Source: Pycnopodia helianthoides
Taxonomy: Eukaryota; Echinodermata; Asteroidea; Forcipulatida; Asteriidae
Assembly: GCA_032158295.1 (NCBI GenBank)
Contig: CM063251.1
Span: 9,153,016-9,217,015 of the forward strand
Direction: 5' to 3'
Length of the DNA stretch: 64,000 bases
Under the pieces are notes generated by a model, which saw only the letters and a program-made list of their open reading frames with translations, had not been told where the DNA came from and did not search any database. Positions 1-13,306 of the stretch are shown piece by piece (position 1 is the first letter of the stretch; the number at the start of each line of letters is the position of its first letter). Both the position numbers and the translations under genes were made by a program.

Positions 1-97
1 CAAGGGTTGACCAATTCATGGTCATTTTTTAAAATAATTTTCTTGACAAAACCAAAATCCATTGTGACATTGTGAAGCTAGAGGGTGCTTTCACAAC

Positions 98-462
98 AAT
101 GTTGGCGAAATCTAACAGAGCATCACATGATAACATCCAAAACAACATAATTAATAAAGACTAGTATGTCACTGGTGTGCGCGCTATTATTGTGGGCAGC
201 AGCATGGCCAGTGACAGAAAGCTTGTTAAAATTACACATTGGGCGTGCAATGTAGGTTTGATTTTAATAAAATGATAACACGTAGGATTACTCAGGACAA
301 AAAGAGGATTATTTTACCGTGTAAAAAATGTAAGATTCCACACACTTATTATCACAATGAACTCAAGCGATAGCAGATAAGGCGCACCATTAGATAAGAC
401 GCAGTGATTTGTTTGGTCCTTTGAAAGTCAGATAAGACGCAATTATATGCAGGAAATTAAGG
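98..462 (+). mobile_element. Truncated copy of the pogo/mariner-like non-autonomous element
   Basis: This stretch matches the right-hand part of the complete element at 8439-9286. Shared landmarks in the same order are the ttggcgaa...tctaacag block, the aataaagactagtatg block, the gtgggcagcagcatggccagtgac block, and a right end reading gcaggaaattaagg. The left end of the element is missing. No transposase is visible. It is one of three copies of this family in the window, the others being 8439-9286 and 48293-49504. Confidence 0.7.
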
Positions 463-3400
463 TGCAATACATCGTTGGTTTTTGGTATTTAGAAGAATGC
501 ACTCTCAATCCTTACTTTCAAAACACCTCATGCAACAAAATTTTCACCGTATTAGATGCTAAATTTTTCTGGACTGGACTGGACTTCGGGGAACATTTTC
601 TTACGCCCGGAACAACTTTAGAGCACCCTCAATTTTTTTGCTGTCAGTCGGATGGCTGACATGTAGCCCACACAGGTATGCACCTACCATGCTACGCTTT
701 GTTTCACCTGTACAAAGAGGGACAAAAGGTTCTGGAAATCATGCTCGTAATTTCCCTTTTTCCGGGGGTTATTGTGTAAACCCTGATTACAAACCTTTGT
801 CCTTTTGTTATACAAATGTGGCATATAAGAATGGTCAGGATGCCGCCATTGTTTATCATTGTATTTGGCTTAATGGAAGGTAAGTCTGAGAATACTTAGA
901 TTCCAGCATACCATGGAAGATTATTGGCCGCTGCTTACGGCCGAGGTTCTGCGATTCACGGTTAGGGTTTTCTCTTTTTATATTGTGTATATTTATGTAT
1001 GTGTGTGTATACACAATTAAAGGGAGGAATTTGCATTTATCTTTTATGTGTATATTTTTATACATTTTTATCGGTAAAAATTGTTTTAATTTGTCCTCTG
1101 GCTGCGATGATGTTTTTATCAATTAACCATTTCAATTCAATATTTTCTCACAAGAAAACAACAAATCCCTGTGCTTCTTATAGGAACCTTTGTTGTCTTT
1201 TCTTTGTCAAGTCAGGGTTTCATTGTGGCAACAATATTTTCAAAGGAAAACAAATTACTCCAGAAGTCCAAAAAGTTCTGAGAATGGATTTAGTTCTGCT
1301 GATCAATTTTCAAAGCATACTAAAAGTTTCTAACAAATTTGTGTCTGGTTGTTACACTTTTACAATCAAAACAGCTTGCACCACTGTAAGAGTTTACACC
1401 CTGGAGACTCCTTCTTGTAATATCATGTGTGATATTCAACAAAACACACACTTTTAGAGGATTGATTGATGATGACTCCAGTCTAGTTTACTTACATGTA
1501 ATCTGGCATACCCATAAGCGTAGGTGTAGGAAAGTGCTAGGTCAAGGTACCATTCTCTCAGATTTAAACAACTGAAACACAATGCTCATCATATAATAAT
1601 GAATTTCGATTGTCTTACTTTTCAGTTGTTGGATTTTGTTGTTATATTAATAACTTTAAATGTTACAATTTTTGAAGGGGAAAAAAAAAATAAGCTATGG
1701 TTTTAAAACATTTCAGAGATAGGCAAAATGCAATTTGAACTTAATCTCAATATTCAATACAGTATTTACTCTATAATAGAATATTTAGCAGAAATTCAAA
1801 CATAAAATTGTTGGTAATAAATCAAGCGCTCCCAATATTTGTTCATTGATTCTTTACTAGAATAATCTAATGAATATGCTGATATATATGTACGAATAAT
1901 GTGGTATTTACAAACACATTTGTCAAAGAATTAAATCAGGCCTAATTTGTATAATTCATCCTAAAATCACTTCAATAGGAATAGATAATTCACATCTGAT
2001 TACCTATTCAGACAAAACCTTTCTCTTCAATTTGTCCCATGACCTCATCAATGATATTTGATATTGCCAAGTGTATGTGACAAGTCCCAACATACAAGTA
2101 CTTGCCTTTTTCTTTGGTCTTTAAGAGGCAGCAATGTGCAGTGAAGTGTAAGGTGCTGAGGATACTGGTCTAAGGCTGTGAGGCTGCGCCACTGCCATTA
2201 TCCCTTGTGCATAATTGAACACTGATCAAGTTCCCTCAACCGTAAGCCTTATACACATCAATAAGCAACGGCAATAATTCAACTCGTCATTTCACTCTTC
2301 AGGATGGAATTTTCTCCACGTAGATTTGTGATGACTAGGTCCTTGAAATTTGCAACGTGCCGGGAATGAGTTGACTGCGAAAAACTATTAAAATGCAAAA
2401 CGGTCAGCAAGTAGCGGGGCTTGAACTTGAAAAGTGCATTTAAAAGCCTCTTGTTGGCACACTCTTGATATTATTTAATATTTAAGCGATAAGTGGCTAC
2501 TCCACATATCAATTAGGTTTAACACCTAGGGTCGGCATTTCCTAGGAGTATAAAGTATACAGCATGGTTACATTAGGCACAATCTTGACCATGTAGTAAT
2601 TAAGTGAGGAGACACGATGGAGCCTACTCTGCCAGCTTGACACTGTCTTTTCTATCACACATTCTAGGTCTCAACGATGACATCGAAATAGTAAACTCTT
2701 TCATCCATTTTGTCCATGGTATTTTTTTTAAGTCAATTGTTTGCTCTGCAATGAATATCTTGGAACATGCATCAACTGCTCTGTGGAATATTTCAAATTT
2801 TGCAGTCAATTTTTGTTGTAAACAACCTAAAAAGCACAAAAAACAATTTTGTGTTTTTCGTAAGGGGCAATTTAGTCAACAATTTTAAATTAGCAGAATG
2901 AATGCAAGTTTCCAAAAGCATTGTTGCCTTTCTTCTAAATATTGGACAACATAGAGGATACATGTGAACACTGAGCAGACAAACCCACCTTTGTTTCCAG
3001 GTTTTCCTTATAACTACATGAACCCAGTATGTCTACAAATCTGCATACATGTGTGAAAGTTGACTTCCTTACAGTCAGTCAATTAGATTATCATCATTGC
3101 CACTTGAGAGCTGTAGGGATTATATGAGAGCCTTGTGGTCAAAGATCACCCTAGTACTCAGTGGGCCTATGATTGGTCTCCTACCAATCAAAATGAGGTC
3201 AGATTTACTTCCCTTATTGTGGAATATTCTATCCAAGAGCAAGGTCGTACCTTTCAACATTGTACACAAGTTACATAAAACATGACTGGGTTGGCCACAT
3301 ATAACTTGTAAACAAAAAAAGTGCATGTCCTATAGACAATTCCACTGCCAGCCAGGAAACACTCAGGTATTATTGTTTATTTACTTGTATTTTTTCCCAT

Positions 3401-5526
3401 AAATCAGTGATATTATCCACACACACACATACACACACACGTTTGTGAATCCCGTAAATCGAGGACTTTGTTCTCCCAATGTTTGGACATCAGTTTTTTT
3501 TGCGACGTTCCCATTGGTTTTGTACATGGAAGCGAAGCGAGGACATCCTTGGATCCCTTTTGTTAAAGTCCTCGGTTTCAACGGGTAGACACGCTCTCAA
3601 AAACAAAAAAACAAACAAACAAACAAACAAACACCCCAAACAAACAAAACAGAATAAATTACTTTGCCTTTCTTCACAATACTGTTTACGCATAACAGAA
3701 GTTTTAAAAAATTGTTTTGATAATTGTCATAATTTTATAATTAAACAAATAAAAAACCTACAGAACAAAAAACCCCAAATACCACTTTTTGGTGAAGCTG
3801 AACGATTTAGAAGTAACCCTTTATGAAATAAGATCTTTGCTTGCCTATAGATGTAAAAACACATCAAAGCAGTTTCAAACAGTGTTTATACACCCTAATC
3901 AGACAGGAAACTGCGGGCAGTGTCCCTGCAGTGAAGCTCAGGTCAAGAACCCATCCAGCACAATCTTGACCCCTGTGGGTAAGTTTGTCTTGCAAACTAA
4001 TCATCAAGAGCAGTTTGCCACAAGCCCTGCCCAAAGTTCAACCATAGAGCGATATAGCTAGAAGCTCAATGGTTCAACCTGTACATGTATGTAAAATAAT
4101 GACAAGATGCTTGTCCATGATACATTGTACACGTACAACCAGCTTGGTGTTGAAGATGAAAGCTAGTAATTCCTGACAATACATGAACCACAGACATCAC
4201 TTGTCATACATTGTAGCAAGGTTTTCTTCTTGATTAGCAATAAGCTACATGTAACTAAAAAATAACTTTATTATGGAATAATAAAATATAGAATCATTAT
4301 TTTCCACATTACAACAGCACAGGTATTGCTCTTGCAATGTTAAAACCAAAACAATTAGCATGTCATGAACAGGTATGTACATGTATGTACATTCAACCCC
4401 CCAATTTTTGGGGGGTTAATCTGATCTATTTGTAAAATAGTATTACTTGTGTAGTATTTCCAAAATACATTAAACAATAGACAGGTTTTGAAAAGAAAAG
4501 AAAAACAATAACAAGACGTGCATACATCTATAGCCCAAAGTAAATTAATGTTCACTTGCTACGTCTTGAGAAAATGATAATTCTTACTGTACTTTCATGT
4601 TCCATTTTCAAATCTTACTAGCTAAACACTTCCAGTCCACTTTTATTAGATAGCTTTTAGAATTAATTTATCAATTACCACACATAGCTACACATATTTA
4701 TAAAACAGGTTGATTTTACAAATGGCATGTCATATAAACACATGTGGATGTGTTCATGCAGTAAATGTACATATTTTATCTCTTCATACAATCATTTGCC
4801 AACTTGAGCATGGAACCAGGCTGTCTCTGCTTGTTCTCACCCAGCATTCTACATTATGTGTAGCTACCCCCTGTATACCAAGATGAAGAACAAAGAGCCA
4901 TTCTATTAGCTTTTCCCCACATACAGCATCTTAGAGGTCGTTCAGACACAGTACTAGAGTCGGTTTCAAGGCAATCTTAACTCATTTGGATTTAACTTTG
5001 TTTGTCTGAACGCTCTTAAAACTTAACCAAATTGGTTTGCAAGACCCCCCCCCCCTTAAACGTGGCCTTATTGGAACTCCTTTCATGGTGCTTAATTCCC
5101 TCCGTCTCCGTTCCACGATCTTGCCTGTTTTAAAAGGATTACAATTCATACAAATGTACCTTCAGCTTCCCTGAGTTTTAACGTGCAATTCCAGGCCCTC
5201 CAAATCGTTATCTAGTCTAAAAAAACCTATTAAAAGGATCATAATCCACAGAAGGCTAATCATATTTCATTATCGAGAATGAAGTTCTGGTCCATTGTGT
5301 TCCTTTATTCTTGTTCACTGAGAGCGTCCATTTTGTTTGAAAAGCCCGCCACATTCAGCTATCGGAATATGTACGCTTACGACAGAAGGGTGCCCGACGA
5401 TTCTTCTGGATCACCTCTCACCCCAAACAAAACAATCAAGCTTTCGTCTTTCAGCACTCTCGCCTTTCAATCGTTTTTTCTTTGCCGTTACAAAACCTGG
5501 TTATTAAAATGTAATTCACCAACACT
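463..5526. other. Non-coding stretch with no recognisable gene
   Basis: Short open frames occur on both strands (the longest at 999-1457), but none shows a domain, repeated conservation or convincing splice sites. Simple sequence includes a CA run at 3419-3440, an (AAAC)n run at about 3611-3635 and a C tract near 5046-5055. I see nothing else that I can support. Confidence 0.6.
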
Positions 5527-5955
5527 ATGGCACAAGGGCCGTCCCCGTACGATTTTGAACAAACTTTTATGGACGAAGAGCTACAACAAAGACGAAATAA
5601 TGACGCCGAAATGGACGTTGAAAATGTCTCCGTACACAGCTGCCCGGGTTGCGTGGGAGACAGACTACACGCCGCCAGGGAAACATAGAGCGGTACAGTT
5701 GTGGGTCGTGTGCGGTAATGCCCCATGAAAAAGAATGTCTCTGTTGCAGAGAAGTTGGAAAACTTAACTGGTTGATGAATGGCAGGACATGCATTACATC
5801 CCATCCCGACTTTCACGATGTTTGTACAAAAACAGTTTCCTGTGAAAGGCACTGGGGTTTTGTTGGTGCACTTACTACGTCACAATGTCCCCCATGAACA
5901 GACATCGCGCTACAAAATGGCCGTGTGCATGATGCACAAGCTTTATCAGAAAATA
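5527..5955 (+). pseudogene. P2X7-ballast-like domain protein, frameshifted remnant
   Basis: An ATG at 5527 opens a 53-codon frame beginning MAQGPSPYDFEQTF, rich in acidic residues and Arg, ending at a TAG at 5686-5688. The reading continues in another frame (5649-5897) with a Cys-rich block: YSCGSCAVMPHEKECLCC, then a CITSHPDFHDVC segment. The N-terminal P-Y-x-F-E box, the YxCGxCxxMPxxxECxCC block and the CITxHPxF block, in this order, are typical of the multicopy intronless proteins of invertebrates that resemble the zinc-binding C-terminal ballast of the P2X7 receptor. The block after that (RYKMAVCM, near 5908-5935) seems to lie in a third frame. At least two frame breaks make this a decayed copy or a sequence with indel errors. 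The Cys spacing fits metal binding, but the cellular role of the family is unclear. No intron could repair the first break, because the two frames overlap. Confidence 0.6.
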
Positions 5956-8438
5956 ATAATTTTTTATGATTGCAACAACGGATCTTTAAAAAAAAACATG
6001 CCAGTCACCACGAAATATCATACCCTCAACCATTAATTTGATTTAAAACTGGGGTGGAGTTTCCCTTTAACATATTTTGTTTTCTTAGTTATATGTAGCC
6101 CCTTGCCAAAAGTGGCTTTTAGCCTTGTTTTGGGGCAAACTTTAAAAAAAAATAATAATAATTTGTGTGAACATGTGTTTTCTATCCCCAACCCAACTAA
6201 AACCACAGCAAACTCCCTTACCCACAGCTTAACCCTCCTACAATAAAAAGTGAGAAATATAACCCGAAACAATCAACATCATAATAAAGAAACAACACAA
6301 CCATAAAGACTGACATAATATGGATGACATATGGATGCTAGCGAAATGAACACAAAACTGTCTAAATTTTATCATGGAAAACATATATCAAAGTACAGTT
6401 TCAGGGTTCAAATCAATTTGTTTTTCATTTTCTCCCCAATATTATCTAATAACCAGTTCCTATCAAAAATTGATCTACCAACCTGAAATAATAGCAACAA
6501 TGCTGAATTGCAGACAAGAAAAACAGTGAATTGGCACTTCAGTCTTCTAAGGCAATTTGTTCTGCAATTTTGCTCTGAAACATTATCTAATATCTTGTCT
6601 ATCAGGAATTAACTCTGCCAAGGGACTTGGCCTTTCATTATCCTATCCCATCAAAGCAAGTTTGGGCCAGGGAAATCGTAAAACCAACACTTGATCAGCC
6701 ATTTATGTTTTCTCAAGAGAGCATTGCCTCAAGGCTCTAGATTTTGTACACTGCCAGCTCAATATTGCTATCACATTCATTCCATCAAAATCCATTAACT
6801 TTTTCTATCAAACGAAGCAGCTAAATCTAAATCAGGGGTAAAATGTAATTTGCCACAAGGCAAAATTAATTTATAACAGATTATAATTTAGCTACTTGTA
6901 AGTTGAATTATTTACATAACAATTTATTAGATTGAGTAAATGTAATGTATGAATTTTTCCATTTCAAAATGTTGATAACAAATTTTGATTTAGCTGTTAC
7001 TGCAATTTAATACACTGCCTTATAATACAAACTGAGTTGTCTGTAGTCAAGCCAGTCTGTGGTTGGTAGAAGGTGATTCAGTATAGTAGTGCAGCATAAA
7101 TGAAACCTGTACAAAGCATTCTTGCATGAGATCTCATGAGTGGCAAAACCCCCCAGGGTCCAGATGTTAAAATGCAGTGACAGTGGAGAGACAGTGCGCT
7201 GGCCTTAATGTCGACTTTTATCAGGTAAAATGAAAATTTGGGTAAAAGCCCTCTAGCCTCTGAAGCGGGTTTTAAATAGGAAGAGGAAGACGATCTATGC
7301 TGAAGCGTGCCACCAAAAAATTCAGCCCATAATTAAAACTGGAAAAGTGTCCATTTGATATTTCTGTAGGAGGATAGCCCTTAAGCCATGGAGATCTAGG
7401 GACACAAAGAATTTCTTGGGGGCACAAGTCACCAAAATAACCTGGGTAATGCCCGCAGAAAGCACTTTCTAAAACAATTACCAGAGCTTCTCAACAGGCT
7501 ATGTGTATTTGCTGCCTCTCTTCACATAAACAACACCTTGACATGCCCAGGGAGCTTAACTGTTCTTTTATTTAACAAAAACCTAATCTTAAAAAGCACC
7601 ACTCAAATGAGTGTGCTACAGGAGTCAAAATGTATCAAAATGTTGAGTTAATGGAACAATAACTCAAAAAAAGAAGTTATTCTTTGCTAAACAAGCATTG
7701 TGTACCTTTTACATATAATTTCTGTCATTTTTTGAACAAAGTTGATAAATAATGCTGATATTAAAGGAAATCTGTAGTTAAACATACCATTAAAAGTAAC
7801 CATTACATGTCTTTACTTTCTTTACTCTCAGTATTAATATAAATAACAAAAGAAAATATTTTAGTTTTTTTTTTTGCCAAAAAGCTTTTGTTTCCAAAAA
7901 GCTACAGTTGCAAATCATTTTATAAAAGTTGTTTACAAAATACAGTTATTATTAACAACAGAGACATGTAGAATGTTATTCTAGGGTTCTGTGATCTATT
8001 TGTATTGTGATTTCTTCTTTCTAAAAACCGTTGTCTTTATATAACAATTTTCTCTCCTGGTAAAATACCTATATAAGTATACATACATGTAGTATGTGTG
8101 TATGGAACTTACTTTTTATTTATTCAACTTTATTTTTATAACGAACCAAAAGTTTAGGAATCTAACCCTCAGCACCTGAAGTTGATGTATGAGCCATTGA
8201 TGTATAGTAAGAAGGGTCTGATGGTCATGCTGGGGAAGCCAAACCCACTCACCTTGAAAACTCACATTGTGTAGTACATGTATGTTTCTTTCAATGTATT
8301 CAATGTATTTTGTACACAAAAAACACACTGAATTGCCAACAAATTATCAATCATACATAGTGGACATATAACTAGTCATCACCTGTAAAGTTTCAAAACA
8401 TGATGAAGATTGGCCTATTTTTTTTCAAAAAATGTGTA
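5956..8438. other. Non-coding AT-rich stretch
   Basis: I see no coding frame with family signatures on either strand and no clear terminal repeats. The sequence holds A- and T-runs and ordinary intergenic or intronic DNA. Confidence 0.55.
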
Positions 8439-9286
8439 CCGTAATTTCCTGCAGATAAGACGCGCGGCGCATAAAGGTGCAGTGCCCTCAAAGTACCCCA
8501 AAAATTCAAGCACCAACAGATAAGGCACATCGCCGCATAGGACGCATCATGTTTTCATATTACAGAGGTTTGCAAACCCAGTAACGGTTGGTACATCACC
8601 ACTAATGGGGGTCATTGTGTTGGTAAGACACCTACCATAACATAAAAGGATTGTAAATTTTGTAAATCACGAACATAAGTAAAACATTGCTTCTATTTTT
8701 TTATTTTGTTAGTTCATTTTCGTATTACGATTTTTTTTCCTAAAAACAGCTTTATGGCTTTTCTTTTCACCCAACGAGCGCACACACAAAAACGTTGTGC
8801 TAACGTTTCCCAATGAACGGGCTGCTAGTCTTTGTTATCAGGCATTTTTGCATGCTACACTACATGCAAGAACTACCAAACGCTCTCATAACAACGCTTT
8901 AACAATAAGAACATACGCCCTCTGTTGGCGAATTCTAGCAATGCATTACACGATAACAAACAAGAACGACTTGATTAATAAAGACTAGTATGTTGCTGGT
9001 GTACAAGCTGGTCGTTGCTGGTTTACGCCGGTATTATTATTATTGTGGGCAGCAGCATGGCCAGTGACTTTGTTCTTCGGTAATTTTCGTTGAAGCTTTT
9101 TTAAATTACACAACGGGCGTATGGTGAAGGTTTGATTTTAATAAAATTATAACACATAGGATTACACTGGATGAAAGAAAGGATTATTTTACAGTATAAA
9201 AAATGTAAGATTTCACACACTTTCATGGAATGTTTTTGTGCTGCCGAAAGTCAGATAAGACACATCTTATCCGCAGGAAATTATGG
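8439..9286 (+). mobile_element. Non-autonomous TA-flanked pogo/mariner-like element, 848 bp
   Basis: The left end reads ccgtaatttcctgcagataa and the right end, reverse complemented, reads ccataatttcctgcggataa. These are near-perfect terminal inverted repeats of about 24 bp. TA dinucleotides flank both ends (8437-8438 and 9287-9288), as expected for the Tc1/mariner/pogo group. Repeats of the gataaggc/gataagacgc type lie just inside the ends. The inside codes for nothing recognisable, so movement would need a transposase supplied by another element. A full copy in the opposite orientation lies at 48293-49504 and a partial copy at 98-462. Confidence 0.8.
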
Positions 9287-9288
9287 TA

Positions 9289-9725
9289 ATTTGCAACATG
9301 CAGATGTGCCAGAACTTCCCTAACATCAATATCATTCTTGTTAGATTTTCCTGTATCCTTAACCAGTTCGCTTTGGAAGACACAATAACACACAAAACTC
9401 TTACACAATGCACAGCGGTGGGCTTATAAACTGGCATTTAAGCTTGAACTTATGTTGGTTGTGGTCATGTCAACAGGCCATGTGTCGTTAGACACTGTAG
9501 CGGATTGCGTGTACACAGCCAACTGTTTCACTGAGTCCATGGGATCATGATTTGGTGGCCCTGGTGAAAAGGCACTGCAAACAATGCATGGATTAATGTA
9601 ACTTTTTGAATAGAATTGATACCTAATGCACGTATCAATTACAGTGCGGCCCTAGGGGACCTAATGTAGGACTTTGGAAGAAGTAGACAGAAAATAAGCA
9701 GGATGAAAAAAAAACTGTGCCCCAC
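9289..9725. other. Unassigned sequence
   Basis: No supported gene or repeat. A minus-strand open frame crosses the boundary of the neighbouring transposable element and is treated as chance. Confidence 0.4.
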
Positions 9726-9955
9726 TACCCGGGACAACAGTGGGGACTTTGCTGAGGTTGTACAATTTTGTTGCCCTGCCCTACCCTACCGGGACAACAG
9801 TGGGGACTTTACCGAGGTTGTACAGTTTTGTTGCAAAGCCCTACCGGGACAAACAGTGGGGACTTTGCTGAGGTTGTACAATTTTGTTGCCCGCCCTACC
9901 AGAACAGTTGGTCCTTTGCTGAGGTTGCACAATTTTTCGCCATGCCCCACATTCC
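9726..9955 (+). repeat. Tandem array, about four units of 55-60 bp
   Basis: The phrase gggacaacagtggggacttt recurs at 9731, 9791 and 9846 with small changes, and a diverged fourth unit starts at 9901. Each unit continues with gaggttgtacaattttgttgc. Unit spacing is 60, 55 and 55 bp. Open frames on both strands across this block follow the repeat period and are not evidence of genes. Confidence 0.85.
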
Positions 9956-11439
9956 AATGCTGAGATTGTAGAAGTGTTGTGATAAATGCCCTGCATGCTG
10001 GGGCCGGCCAGGATTGTGCGGGGGATATGACATCCGAGATCATGCAAGGGTTGTAAAATAATGCCCACCCATGCTGGTGCATAGCCAGGAATGTATGAAA
10101 AGAAAGTGCCCCGCTCGGCCGGGCAGTAGTGAAACATGCCTGGACTTTCACGCCGGTCCATACCTGGCCAAGGCCCCTCTAATCCCAGGTCCCCCAGAGC
10201 CGTGAATACAGTTGATATGTGCATAATGCCTTCATCAAAGACCTGTTACGTTCACATACATGTACTAGCCAAGATTTTGCAAAGACAGATTAAACTGCAT
10301 TGTCTTGATGCCTTTCATCTGTCTGTCTCCTGGTTGCCGTCTGTTTGATCGGGCATGGGTTGCTGATCGGCTGTTACAATGTACATCACAGCTAACCAAT
10401 GGTCTGATTGTGCTTCAGAAACATGACCGTAAAAAATATACAAGCCATTCAAATCTGTAAATGTCTAAGAGAAAACGTCATTAAATGGGTGTCCAAACTG
10501 AGTTTAGTTGACAAAACAAATGAATAATGGCTATAGAAAAGTTGCTATTTAACTCAAAACAACCCCTAACCGGCAATGGGACAAGGATTTTTAATTCTGA
10601 ACAAATTGGTCAAACATTGTACACCCAAACTGTCACACCCAGCCAACCAACTATGGGTGCACCTACTACACTTTTTAGTGAGTCTTACAATGACATTGTG
10701 CGTATTACATGTATGTCAGTGCAGTTGTATGTTTGTGTAACCCTTCAATACATGTAAGTAGGGAACAGGTCCACTAGGTTCTGGATTATACTATTGTCAA
10801 GTCAGTAATATTGTCCCCTTTCCACTTTTTTGAACTGAAAATGGTGCAAAGTCTTACAGTTTTTCAGTTCTTTTTTTTTATTTTATTATTCTGGCCTTTT
10901 TTAGCTGTCTGTCCCAAATCCTTCCCAGACTGTCCAATGGATGGCTGAATGGTTCGCTAAGGGGGCCATCCAGAATAATCAGTGTTTTAAAATGTTGACC
11001 TTTTTTCAAAATTGGGTGGGTAGGTCAAAAGAAATGACTGAAAATTGCAATTTAGTTCACAAATCAAACAATAAAAGAACTGTCTGTGCAATTCCATTGT
11101 TAACGGTCAACCTTGTTTCTATAGCCAACCTCCTCTCCCGATGGGGAAATGGCGACCGCCGAAAATTTTCTTTTCTGTTTCAACTAAAAAAGTTGCATGC
11201 TTGAAGCCAGGAAAAGCAATTGAAAACCTCTAAGCTGGGAGATCATTTGTTTAAAATATATGCTTCATTTGAGTAATTACTTTGTTCTTCATTTAATGTA
11301 CAGTATATTAAATAGTCAGTCAATACTTAAAAACCAAAATATATGGGGTAGGCGGGTTTGTCAAATCAGTTTTGAAAAGATGATAAAAATTTGTAAACAT
11401 TGATCATTCTGTATGCTCACCAAACGTTGCAGAAAGAGT
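9956..11439. other. Non-coding stretch, moderately GC-rich at its left end
   Basis: The 9960-10210 part is richer in G and C than its surroundings and contains ccaggaatg/ccaggattg phrases that may be old repeat units. No protein family is recognisable in any frame. Confidence 0.5.
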
Positions 11440-11441
11440 TA

Positions 11442-13304
11442 GGGTAAACTGGGGTAAAAACGCCCATGGGGTAAAAACGCCCACTTGACTTGTTTCCATT
11501 GCTAGTAAAAAAAGACACATAGAATTACTAAATGAAATATATTTCTAATAGGTACTATGCATGGCAAAAAACATGAAAAGAATAATTAAACTCATTAACA
11601 TATTTTAAGGGTGCATAGGTTCTGTTAAAAAAAATTCGGAAAAAAAAGTTTTGAAAAATGACTGTCGAAGGTTTAACGTATTTCACTTAAATTAAAATAA
11701 AAACAGCACATTGTTTTATTTTTTTATTATTTTTTAGTTGATATTTGTTAAGATGGGTTAACTACACAATAATAAATGATCAAAATATTAAAATCAATTT
11801 TAATATTTGCTTAACATTGTTTTGTAAGTGGGCGTTTTTACCCCAGGATAAATCAAGTACCTCGGGGTAAAAACGCCCAGTAGCATCCTTAACATCTAAC
11901 TCCATTAAAGCCTCATTAATCTTCAAAAAAACCTCAATATTAATAACTAACAGCCATATTTTAAATTTATATTCACTATTAGAAGCCTATTATATATAAA
12001 ACTGTGTATTTCTTATATTTTTTATTCAGGTTTGATCAATTAGGTTAAGGTTCAATTAAAATTTGCAAAGTTTATTGTGACGTATTTGATTTTTTTCACA
12101 AATAACTTTCCTTCATGCTAAGTACCACTGCAAACGGCATTAAAAGATTATGTTGAATGATTGGGCCTAAATATTATAACTTAATGAATAGGACTGTTTC
12201 TGCCATGATTTCACAGGGCATTAAGGCACTAGGTAACAACAGAGAAACTGTTCACCTGAGTAGGGAGAAACTGTGGATAAAGTGCATCCAGATCATTCAA
12301 CCCCATTGGTCTGAACATCCAAAAAGAAACGGCTAATAACCTTTTGTCTTTGCCTTCTCCTTATCCCCACAGATATACACATTTTTAGTCTGCCTCATTA
12401 ACTAACTAACCCCCTTCCCACCTTTGGTATTGTGTTTTGTGTTTCCAACCTCTTGTGGTCATACCAGCTCCTTCCCTCTACCCCCCCCCCTTGTCACCCT
12501 CTTCGTTGTTCATCTCTTGGTGTCCTGTGTGCTCTCATCTCTTTCCAATTGACTGTTTCTGTTACACCAGTAGGCCTATTCCTGTTTATGTGTGTTGTGT
12601 AGTCAATAGTCATCCCACTGCGGTCATGTGACAAAATCTCTCTCTTACCATCAATGTACATTCGCGAGCTTAAATGCACATCTTACTTGCTAAGCTAGGT
12701 GTGATGTCACACTAAAAATCACTGTGGTATTACTGACAACTCATCTTAAGATGAATCTTAGTGCTTTGTGAAATCAGCACCAGGAGCTTCTGGGATGATT
12801 TCCTCAGACCAATGAAGCCTTGCTGGAGTTAACCTTAGACCTTTCTAAGTTGGTACATAAAATAAGTGTTCAAGTTTATTGTGCGTGAATTATGAATGCT
12901 AATGTTTCAACCTACCACATAAAGTTATCGGTTAAAAATGATTGAGTTTGTAGTTATAATGAACCAACTGTGTTTGAAAAGTTGTTTGCAGTTAATGTAG
13001 TATCCCTCAATATTGAATTAATTTAATAAATATGATTCCATTACAAAAGAAACCTGTCATATAGCGACCTCTGGGCGGGCGGGCGTTTTTACCCCGAGAC
13101 CCGGGTAAAAACGCCCGCCAAACTTCCATCCAAAAAGGGTGGAAAATTTCACTTTTTCAACATAGTGACTATAACTTTATATTTGCACACAATAGAGGAG
13201 ATATGTAATGGATAAAACCACTCATTAATTTCTCTGTGTCTCCAAGAAGTTCTGAGATATTTAACTAAAACTTAAAAAACGGGCGTTTTTACCCCAGTTT
13301 ACCC
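11442..13304. mobile_element. TA-flanked terminal-inverted-repeat element with reiterated GGGGTAAAAACGCCC motif
   Basis: The first 24 bases (11442-11465, starting gggtaaactggggtaaaa) are the exact reverse complement of the last 24 (13281-13304). Both ends are flanked by TA (11440-11441 and 13305-13306), so a TA target duplication is likely, as in the Tc1/mariner group. The 14-15 bp core ggggtaaaaacgccc recurs inside: direct at 11469, as an inverted pair at about 11829-11881, and as an inverted pair at about 13080-13116 that would fold into a hairpin. The 1863-bp interior has no transposase-like frame, so the element is non-autonomous. Confidence 0.85.
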
Positions 13305-13306
13305 TA

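Noticed and set aside
999..1457. 152-codon plus-strand open frame
   Set aside because: It has no recognisable domain, a hydrophobic/Phe-rich composition as expected from T-rich DNA, and no splice sites.
5279..5728. 149-codon plus-strand open frame
   Set aside because: It overlaps the P2X7-like remnant in another frame and has no motif of its own.
9223..9408. Minus-strand exon-like frame with SELVKDTGKSNKND
   Set aside because: It looks protein-like, but no donor site is found, it runs into the end of the transposable element at 9286, and no family is recognised.
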